DNA of 10,483 nucleotides from the NCBI GenBank assembly GCA_022750355.1, contig JAKIVW010000059.1:1-10483 (forward strand). The letters are read 5' to 3'. Under the pieces are notes generated by a model. That model was not told the origin of the DNA and searched no databases. It was given only the letters and a program-made list of their open reading frames with translations. Positions 1 to 5,418 of the stretch are shown here, in pieces; position 1 is the stretch's first letter, and every line of letters starts with the position of its first letter. A program made the position numbers and the translations under genes. Source of the stretch: Thermoplasmata archaeon (lineage in GTDB: Archaea > Thermoplasmatota > Thermoplasmata > Lutacidiplasmatales > UBA184).

Positions 1-662
1 TGAGCGGAAAGGCGCCCGGCGAGATCGACATGTTCGACCTCCTGGCCGCCGCGCTCCGCCAGCGCCCCCAGTACCTGATGGTCGGAGAGGTGCGGGGCGC
101 GGAGGCGTTCATCGTCTTCCAGGCGATGGCGACGGGGAAGACCTGCTACACGACGTTCCACGCGGAGAGCGTCAGTGCGATGGTCCATCGGATGGAGAAC
201 CCGCCGATCACGCTCCCCCGCTCGCTCGTCTCGGCGCTCAACCTGGTCCTCCTCCAACGCCAGGTGAAGGTCGGGACGAAGATGACGCGCCGCGTCCAGT
301 CGCTCACCGAGATCGTCGGTCTCGACCCCGAGACGAACGAGCTCATCACGAACTCGGTCTACTCCTGGAACGCGTCCGACGACACCTTCCTCTACTCGGG
401 CCACTCGTACATCTACGAGCGGGTCGCGCTGATGAAGAACCTCTCCATGAAGGAGATGGAGCGCGAGGTCCACCGCCGCGTCGAGATCCTCGAGTACCTG
501 CAGGCGAAGGACGCGCAATCGACCCGTCAGCATCCGTTCACGCACCGCGACGTGGGCCGGATCGTCTCGTTCTACTACAAGGAGCCGGAGAAGGCCGTCA
601 CCGAGGCGCGGGAGGAGCTCGCCAAGATGAAGCTCAACCCGCCCCCGAAGTCGACCCAGTAG
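1..662 (+). CDS. Type II/IV secretion ATPase (archaeal pilus/archaellum PilT-ArlI type), C-terminal part
   Basis: This is the 3' end of a secretion ATPase gene cut by the window edge; the reading frame enters at base 3 and gives 219 residues before TAG at 660-662. The visible part is the C-terminal half of a GspE/PilT/ArlI hexameric ATPase, which powers pilin or archaellin assembly at the cytoplasmic membrane. The Walker B region reads YLMVGEVRGAEA and is followed by the His-box region ATGKTCYTTFHAES; the Walker A motif would lie upstream of the window. The GEVRG and ENPPI wording is typical of archaeal members. The first His-box position, usually His in the family (TGH), is Lys here (TGK), while the second His (FHA) is kept. 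The charged tail after about residue 150 is helical. The membrane partner (ArlJ/TadC type) is not downstream; a methyltransferase is. Whether it serves an archaellum, an adhesive pilus or another filament cannot be told from this fragment. Confidence 0.9.
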   Translation, partial: SGKAPGEIDMFDLLAAALRQRPQYLMVGEVRGAEAFIVFQAMATGKTCYTTFHAESVSAMVHRMENPPITLPRSLVSALNLVLLQRQVKVGTKMTRRVQSLTEIVGLDPETNELITNSVYSWNASDDTFLYSGHSYIYERVALMKNLSMKEMEREVHRRVEILEYLQAKDAQSTRQHPFTHRDVGRIVSFYYKEPEKAVTEAREELAKMKLNPPPKSTQ

Positions 663-670
663 GTCTATCC
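663..670 (+). promoter_or_regulatory. Weak TATA-like element before the methyltransferase
   Basis: GTCTATCC lies directly after the ATPase stop codon and is centred about 27 nt before the methyltransferase ATG, the spacing expected for an archaeal TATA box driving a leaderless mRNA. The match is weak and the ATPase gene could equally co-transcribe the methyltransferase across the 31-nt gap. Confidence 0.25.
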
Positions 671-693
671 GTCCGCGGCGCTCGGCGGGGCCG

Positions 694-1632
694 ATGCCCC
701 CCGCGCGGCCGTTTGCGCGCCTCCCCCTCGGACCGCACGCATCCGTGGTCCTCTGGTGCGAGGACGCGATCGTCGGCCTGCCCCGCCGCCTCCCGTCCCG
801 AGGGGTGGACGTGGTCGTCACCAGTCCCCCGTACAATCGGAAGGTCGCCTACTCGACCTACTCCGACGATCGGCCGCGGGCCGAGTACCTCGCCTGGATC
901 GGGGAGCTTCGGGACGCGGTCGACGCGGTGCTCGCACCGGCCGGTTCGTTCTTCCTCAACGTCGGGGGCGCCCCGTCGGACCCGTTCCTCCCGCTCGACG
1001 TGGCGCGCGAGACCGCCCGCACCTTCGTCCTCCAGAACGTCATCCACTGGGTGAAGTCGATCGCGATCGACCGCACCGCCGCGGGACGCGCCGTGGCGCT
1101 GGACCGCGACCTCGCCCTCGGGCATTACCGGCCGATGGCCTCGGACCGGTACGTCCACGGGGCCCACGAGTACGTCTTCCACTTCTCTCGGCGGGGGGAC
1201 GTCCCGCTCGACCGCCTCGCGATCGGAGTCCCGTACCAGGACAAGTCGAACGTCGCCCGGTGGGGCGGCGCCGCCGCCGACCTTCGCTGTCGGGGCAACA
1301 CGTGGTTCCTCCCGTACCCGACCATCCGGCATCGGGCGCGGGACCGCCCGCACCCCGCCTCGTTCCCGCCGGAGCTCCCCGAATGGTGCCTGCGGCTGCA
1401 CGGTCGGGAGCGGGTACGGCTCGCGGTCGACCCGTTCGTCGGGATCGGTTCGTCCGCCGTCGCGGCCGCGCGGCTGGGAGTTCCGTTCGTCGGGTTCGAC
1501 GTCGACCGGGAGTACCTCTCGGTCGCGGTCGAGCGGGTCCGCGCGGAGCGGACGAGCGCGAACGCGCCTACTCGTCCTTCGAGGAAGAGCCCGGCTCGGG
1601 CGGGCTCCACGACCGCATCGGCTTCCGGTTGA
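694..1632 (+). CDS. DNA methyltransferase, beta class, SPPY type (probably N4-cytosine, possibly N6-adenine)
   Basis: This 312-residue protein transfers a methyl group from S-adenosylmethionine to an exocyclic amino group in DNA. Catalytic motif IV is TSPPYN (SPPY at residues 44-47). The SAM-binding motif I, DPFVGIGSS (residues 246-254), comes after it, preceded by a HPASFP element (220-225) typical of beta-class enzymes. The order IV then X/I defines the beta group. SPPY is most often seen in N4-cytosine enzymes, but some N6-adenine enzymes carry it. The middle part (about 100-215, including GNTWFLPYP) should hold the target-recognition region; the site cannot be predicted. The ATG at 694 is preceded by GGGG. 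The conserved fold ends near residue 285; the last 22 or so residues are Ser/Ala/Arg/Pro-rich and lie largely over the 3' end of the opposing gene, with a 65-nt overlap. No restriction endonuclease gene is adjacent, so it looks like an orphan enzyme in this window. Confidence 0.9.
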   Translation: MPPARPFARLPLGPHASVVLWCEDAIVGLPRRLPSRGVDVVVTSPPYNRKVAYSTYSDDRPRAEYLAWIGELRDAVDAVLAPAGSFFLNVGGAPSDPFLPLDVARETARTFVLQNVIHWVKSIAIDRTAAGRAVALDRDLALGHYRPMASDRYVHGAHEYVFHFSRRGDVPLDRLAIGVPYQDKSNVARWGGAAADLRCRGNTWFLPYPTIRHRARDRPHPASFPPELPEWCLRLHGRERVRLAVDPFVGIGSSAVAAARLGVPFVGFDVDREYLSVAVERVRAERTSANAPTRPSRKSPARAGSTTASASG

Positions 1633-1975
1633 CACCGGCCGCCGAGGCGAGCGCGTTCTTCGTTCCGGATTTGGTCGCCTTTCCGGCGGCGACGAACGCA
1701 TCCCGGGTCGCGCCTCCGGCGCGGGACGCTCCGTCGGCGATCCGACCGGGAAGCCGTCGGGCCTCCTCGTCGATCGCCCGGCCCAGGTTCGTGACGCGCT
1801 CCTCGATCGATTGACCGAGGTACTTCGCGTCCTTCGCGCTCGAGCGGCCGAACCGCTCGATCGATTTGTCGAGGTTGCTGATCTCGGAGGAGAAATCCCG
1901 GCCCAGTCCACCGGCGGCCCGGCGCAGGTCGGTCAAGTGCTGACGGAATTGGGCTTCTGCTTGTCGGTCGCTCAT
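1568..1975 (-). CDS. Small coiled-coil protein of unknown function (135 aa)
   Basis: I do not recognise this family. The ATG at 1975 is chosen because a TATA-like box lies 34 nt upstream; the open frame continues upstream to 2473, but that part is antigenic noise over the VWA gene. The 135-residue product has no signal peptide or membrane segment. Residues 24-75 carry hydrophobic positions spaced 4-4-3 and 4-3, with a recurring short motif like NLGxxI (NLDKSIE at 34, YLGQSIE at 52, NLGRAID at 63), which predicts a coiled coil of mixed 11- and 7-residue periodicity. Residues 85-115 are Ala/Gly/Lys-rich, and the end is polar (PPEPGSSSKDE). It follows the VWA gene on the same strand after 64 nt, so it may share some transcription, but it seems to have its own promoter. 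Its 3' end overlaps the convergent methyltransferase gene by 65 nt. Expression as a real gene is likely but unproven. Confidence 0.7.
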   Translation of the reverse strand: MSDRQAEAQFRQHLTDLRRAAGGLGRDFSSEISNLDKSIERFGRSSAKDAKYLGQSIEERVTNLGRAIDEEARRLPGRIADGASRAGGATRDAFVAAGKATKSGTKNALASAAGVNRKPMRSWSPPEPGSSSKDE

Positions 1976-2008
1976 GGGGTAACCGGGGTCAAAACGCGGC
2001 GGTCGGCG

Positions 2009-2018
2009 GATAAAGGTT
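2009..2018 (-). promoter_or_regulatory. TATA-like box of the small coiled-coil gene
   Basis: Read on the minus strand, the sequence is AACCTTTATCC, an A/T-rich island in a GC-rich context, with TTTATC at 2014-2009 lying 34 nt before the ATG at 1975. An archaeal transcript starting about 25 nt after the box would have a leader of roughly 8-10 nt. It lies just after the VWA stop codon. Confidence 0.45.
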
Positions 2019-2025
2019 GGTCGGC

Positions 2026-2040
2026 ACCGGCAACGCCGGT
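2026..2040. repeat. Perfect 6-bp inverted repeat at the VWA stop codon
   Basis: ACCGGC-AAC-GCCGGT forms a perfect six-base-pair stem with a 3-nt loop, and its last base is part of the VWA stop codon (2040-2042). On the minus strand no T-run follows directly, so it does not look like a classical terminator. It may be an mRNA 3'-end structure or chance in GC-rich DNA. Confidence 0.35.
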
Positions 2041-3827
2041 CAGCCGCCCATCCGCCGGTCCCCCCGCCGGCGCCGACCCCGAGCGGCCGTCCGGACGTCA
2101 GGGGTCGGAGGGAGGGGGGCGGGGGGCAACAGGCGGCGTTCGGTCTCGACCCCGTGCGCCCACCGGACCAGTAGTTCCACGCCCAGGCGGCCGGGGTCGG
2201 TGACGACCAGCTCGCCGCCGAGCGTCCGGGCGATCGTCCGGGCGGCGGTCTCGTACTCCGGATGCGCCGACTTGAGGAGGACGACGGTCGTTCGCAGCGG
2301 CCGGACCGTGGCGAGCTCACCGGCCCGTCCGAGCGCCTGCTCCATGGCCACGTCGAGCTGGCCCGAGTGGACCTTCCCGTCCTCCCCCGTGTACGCTTCC
2401 GGAAGCCCGTCGGTGATGAGGTAGAACTCCCGGCGGTTCGCGCGGGAAGACTGCAGGAGCAGGTGCGTCGCACGCAACGCCTCCGCGGTGTTCGTGAACG
2501 AACCCGCCTTGCACTCCCACAGGGTCACCAGGTCGAGCACCGCGACCTCGTTGTCGAACGCGAGCAGGTCGATCGTGGCGTCCGGATGCCGACGACGGAT
2601 GGCGACGTAGAGGGCGAGCAGGGCTTTCTTGGCCGCGTCCAGTTTTCCGGATTCTTCCATGCTGCCGGAGCGGTCGAACGCGAGCACGACGTGGACCCGT
2701 TCGGAAGTGACCTCCCGATACACGTAACTGGTCGACTCGTCGATGTGGCGCTGTCCGGCCATTCGGGCGGCGAGCAACGAGCCGGGGACATCGAGGTGGG
2801 CGACCTCTTCCGCCCGTCGGAGACGTGCTTTTTCGTACACCCCGGTCGAGCCCTCCCCTCGCATCGAGAGACGGGTCCCTTCCGGCAACCGGCGGGTCTC
2901 CTCTTCGAGCAGCAGCCGCGCGAACCGTTCGACCAGGCCGAACGTCACGACCAGGCTCTGACCCTGCTCGGCGACGAATCCCCGTTCCTTGAGCTCCCGC
3001 TCGAGACGTCGGGCTTCTCCCTCCTTGACCCGGGATTCGGTATCGGCCCGCGCCCGCCGCTCCGCCTCCGCCCGTTCCTCCTCGAGCCGCCGGCGCTGGA
3101 GTTCCGCGGCCCGCCGCTTCTCCTCCGCCTCCTTCTCGAGCTCCCGCTCGCGCCCCCGGAGCCGGTGGGAGAGATTCTCGGAGAGTTCCTCCCGCTGGGG
3201 CGGCGAGAGTCGGGCGAGCGCCTCGCCGATCTGGGACGGTCCGAGGCCCCGCCCGGTCGGCGAGGCGACCGCGAACGTGACCGTGCGCTCGGAGGAGCGA
3301 GCCCGCGGTGCCGACGATCTCCGGGAGAACAGCGAGCGGAGCCAGGCGACCAACCGGGCGAACAGCGCCCGAAGGCGGGCGCCGAACCCGGGTCGGGGCG
3401 GGGGCCGGTTCCAGGATGCGTCGGGAAGGAGGAGGGCCGCCTCCACATCCCCGAGCCACTCGCCCGAGGGCATCTTCGACCAGTCGGTGGTCCGGGCGGC
3501 CGCGAGACGGGCCTCGAGGGCGTCGATCTGGGCGGCGACCTCGGCATCCGATCGGATCCGGACCTGGTCGAGCTCCGCGATACGCTGGTCGTACTGCGTG
3601 ACGATCCGCTCGGCCCGCCGCCCCGCCTGCCGACGGAGCCGCGTCCGGAGGCGCTCGAGGCGCTCCCGGAGTTCGGGGTCGCTCTCGGCGTTCGCGCGCA
3701 GCAGCCGTCGGGCACCTTCGACGCCTTGTTCGGCGAGGGCGCGGATGAGGGCGGCGGAGTCGAGCGCATCCAGCAGGTCGTCCGAGCCGACGTCGTCGGA
3801 GTAGGTCGAACAGTCCGGGAGGCGCAC
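2040..3827 (-). CDS. VWA-domain protein with coiled coil, partner of the upstream AAA+ ATPase
   Basis: This 595-residue protein ends in a von Willebrand factor A domain (about 378-545) with a complete MIDAS metal site: DRSGS at 385-389, Thr near 445 in SFTNT, and Asp 473 in ITDG. VWA proteins of this type act as substrate adaptors or regulators of MoxR/ChlI-like ATPases. Ahead of it lie a helical Arg-rich region (about 20-115), a cationic amphipathic helix rich in Leu, Phe and Trp (150-172), and a long charged coiled coil (about 209-285, with Glu/Arg-rich heptads). There is no signal peptide or clear membrane segment, so it is probably cytoplasmic. The C-terminus is basic (RGRRRRGDRR). I chose the GTG at 3827, 7 nt after the AAA+ stop, with GAGG two bases before it. 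The ATG at 3920 would add 31 Ser/Thr/Pro-rich residues that are antisense-like noise over the AAA+ gene. No other in-frame start lies near. Tight spacing implies one transcript with the ATPase. Confidence 0.9.
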   Translation of the reverse strand: MRLPDCSTYSDDVGSDDLLDALDSAALIRALAEQGVEGARRLLRANAESDPELRERLERLRTRLRRQAGRRAERIVTQYDQRIAELDQVRIRSDAEVAAQIDALEARLAAARTTDWSKMPSGEWLGDVEAALLLPDASWNRPPPRPGFGARLRALFARLVAWLRSLFSRRSSAPRARSSERTVTFAVASPTGRGLGPSQIGEALARLSPPQREELSENLSHRLRGRERELEKEAEEKRRAAELQRRRLEEERAEAERRARADTESRVKEGEARRLERELKERGFVAEQGQSLVVTFGLVERFARLLLEEETRRLPEGTRLSMRGEGSTGVYEKARLRRAEEVAHLDVPGSLLAARMAGQRHIDESTSYVYREVTSERVHVVLAFDRSGSMEESGKLDAAKKALLALYVAIRRRHPDATIDLLAFDNEVAVLDLVTLWECKAGSFTNTAEALRATHLLLQSSRANRREFYLITDGLPEAYTGEDGKVHSGQLDVAMEQALGRAGELATVRPLRTTVVLLKSAHPEYETAARTIARTLGGELVVTDPGRLGVELLVRWAHGVETERRLLPPAPLPPTPDVRTAARGRRRRGDRRMGG

Positions 3828-3834
3828 GGCCTCG

Positions 3835-5364
3835 CTAGAGGGGGGCGTCGTCGTCGTCCTCGTCGGTGCACGAGAAGAGGGAATGCTCCTCGAGAAGACG
3901 GTAGACGCTGATGGCGGCATCGTTCGGTGCCACGGTATCGCCCGGCTTCTCGCGATCGGTAACGTAGCGGGCGAACGAACGGAACCGGGGGAACAAGTTC
4001 GGGTCGCTCGTCAATTGGGCCAGCAGCGCGGCGTCGTCCTTGAGGCGGCGACCCTCGCCGACCAGGGCCTCGGATTCGGCGGTGCTCTCGTGCAGGATGT
4101 CGCGGAAATAGCGGCACCAATAGACCCCGGCGCTCCGCTTCAACGACGGGGGCAGGTACTGGTCGACGAACTCGCCGACCCGCTTCTCATTCTGGCGGAA
4201 CGATTCTCCGCTCCGGGCCCGAAGACGTCCGCGCATCGCGTGGACGAGACCGGATCGGAGGTCGGTCGTGGAGGGAACGGCGCGTCCGGCCAAGAGCGCG
4301 ATCGCGTCGGTGCGGGCGGCGACGTCGAGGAGGGTACGGTTGGATCCCACCTCGCCAATGTCCGGGTTGTCGTCGCTCATGCGCAGCCGCCACGCCTCGA
4401 TGACGCGCACGCCGGCGTCCACCAAGATCTCCGGGACCCAGCCCCGGAACTCGGTGCCCCGCGCGAGCGCGACGATCTTTCGGTTGTCGGCGTGGCGCTC
4501 GTTGTAGCCCACGTGCAGGCTCGTGAGGCGATCGGAGAGCGGGTCGTTGATGTTGTCGAGGTCGGAGAGGTTCGACGTCCCGACGGCCACGAACGACCCC
4601 GGGAAGCTCTCCCGCGACTTGGCGGGAGTGACGGTGCCCTCCTGGAGGGCCTGGAGCAGAACGTTCTGGGTCCCCAAGGGCAACTTCCCGATCTCGTCCA
4701 CGAGGAGAAACCCCCGGTTCGCCTGGAGGAGCTTCCCCGGTTCCAGGACGAGGGGGCTCATCGGGTCGCCGATCTCTTCGAGCTTGCGCAGGTTGATGTT
4801 GCCGGTCAAGTGGTCCGGAAATACCTCGGAACTGCCCTGCAGTCGCGCGAATCCGAACCCTTCCCGAAGGTGGACGAATTGGGCGGGGACCTTGGCCGCG
4901 TCGACCCGCGCCGGGTCGAAGAGGGACGCGTCGCCCCCCGGCGCGAAACGTCGCGTGCAGATGGGGCATGGGGGAAAGCGGTCCGCGACCGCCGGGTCGA
5001 CGATGCTGAGCGGGTGGTCCAGCACGGGACAGCCCTCGACGACCCAGGCCCCCTTGGGATAGAGGTCCCAGAGGTCCTTCGCGAGGCTGGTCTTTCCCGC
5101 GCCGGACGGTCCGAAAAACAGAACGTGCGCCCCGGAGACGAGGGCCGCCACGACGTCCTCGTAGGTCGACTCCGGAAGCACGGTGTGGGGAAACAGCGCC
5201 CGGACGGAGGCGGGTCGGTCCATCCCCTGGGCCCGAAAGGCCCCGAGGCGCCGGAGGATCTCGGAGCGGAAGGCCTCTCCCGGCGCCTCGACGGAAACGT
5301 TCGACGCCCGGAGTTCGGCCGCCGTGGACCTGGTCCCTGTGACGACCTCCTTCGCGATGGGCAC
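3835..5364 (-). CDS. MoxR/ChlI-type AAA+ ATPase with PrkA-like Cys cluster
   Basis: This 509-residue AAA+ ATPase probably remodels or activates a client protein together with the VWA protein encoded 7 nt downstream. Visible motifs are Walker A GPSGAGKT (85-92), Walker B LLVDEI (220-225), a sensor-1 Asn in VGTSN (261-265), the arginine-finger stretch PLSDRL (275-280), and a sensor-2 Arg in GSNRTLLD (about 343) followed by an LLAGRAV helix region, all as in the MoxR/magnesium-chelatase clade. Between Walker A and B sit GCPVLDHPL (111-119) and CPIC (133-136); as I remember it, a similar Cys pattern occurs in PrkA-type ATPases. The C-terminal 110 or so residues are unassigned and end in an acidic DEDDDD tail. 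The start is GTG at 5364, supported by a TATA-like box 26 nt upstream that predicts a leaderless mRNA. The stop is TAG at 3835. The client, and whether the protein has kinase-like activity, cannot be told from the sequence. Confidence 0.92.
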   Translation of the reverse strand: MPIAKEVVTGTRSTAAELRASNVSVEAPGEAFRSEILRRLGAFRAQGMDRPASVRALFPHTVLPESTYEDVVAALVSGAHVLFFGPSGAGKTSLAKDLWDLYPKGAWVVEGCPVLDHPLSIVDPAVADRFPPCPICTRRFAPGGDASLFDPARVDAAKVPAQFVHLREGFGFARLQGSSEVFPDHLTGNINLRKLEEIGDPMSPLVLEPGKLLQANRGFLLVDEIGKLPLGTQNVLLQALQEGTVTPAKSRESFPGSFVAVGTSNLSDLDNINDPLSDRLTSLHVGYNERHADNRKIVALARGTEFRGWVPEILVDAGVRVIEAWRLRMSDDNPDIGEVGSNRTLLDVAARTDAIALLAGRAVPSTTDLRSGLVHAMRGRLRARSGESFRQNEKRVGEFVDQYLPPSLKRSAGVYWCRYFRDILHESTAESEALVGEGRRLKDDAALLAQLTSDPNLFPRFRSFARYVTDREKPGDTVAPNDAAISVYRLLEEHSLFSCTDEDDDDAPL

Positions 5365-5386
5365 GGCGCGCGGAGTTGGGGTCGGG

Positions 5387-5394
5387 ATATGTAG
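5387..5394 (-). promoter_or_regulatory. TATA-like box of the AAA+/VWA operon
   Basis: On the minus strand CTACATAT is followed by CC, centred 26 nt before the GTG start at 5364. That is the usual TATA-to-start distance in archaea, so the mRNA would begin at or next to the GTG and be leaderless. It lies in the 54-nt gap after the surface-protein stop, suggesting the AAA+/VWA pair is transcribed separately. Confidence 0.5.
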
Positions 5395-5418
5395 TTTGCC
5401 GCGCGCGGTCGTGCGACG

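Noticed and set aside
634..1911. 425-residue minus-strand frame and a 352-residue + frame (756-1814) over the methyltransferase
   Set aside because: Both are Arg/Pro/Gly-rich shadows of the methyltransferase, whose SPPY and DPFVGIGSS motifs lie in another frame.
1568..1975. Coiled-coil gene as a restriction endonuclease partner of the methyltransferase
   Set aside because: It has no PD-(D/E)XK, HNH or GIY-YIG motif and is composed of coiled-coil and Ala/Lys-rich helix.
1976..2473. N-terminal extension of the small coiled-coil gene up to 2473
   Set aside because: The added 166 residues are an Arg/Ser/Pro-rich shadow of the VWA gene; the ATG at 1975 has its own TATA-like box.
2262..3911. 549-residue open frame on the + strand opposite the VWA gene
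   Set aside because: It is antisense to a gene with a clear MIDAS and coiled coil, its composition is Arg/Gly/Pro-rich without motifs, and such long shadows are expected in high-GC DNA.
3828..3920. ATG at 3920 as start of the VWA protein
   Set aside because: It would add a 31-residue Ser/Thr/Pro-rich stretch wholly inside the AAA+ gene; GTG at 3827 gives clean 7-nt operon spacing.
3883..5394. 503-residue open frame on the + strand opposite the AAA+ gene
   Set aside because: The opposite strand encodes intact Walker A, Walker B and sensor motifs in order; this frame shows no recognisable domain.
5399..5408. CCGCGCGCGG palindrome in the gap after the surface-protein stop
   Set aside because: Short, made of alternating G and C, with no T-run after it; likely chance rather than a terminator.
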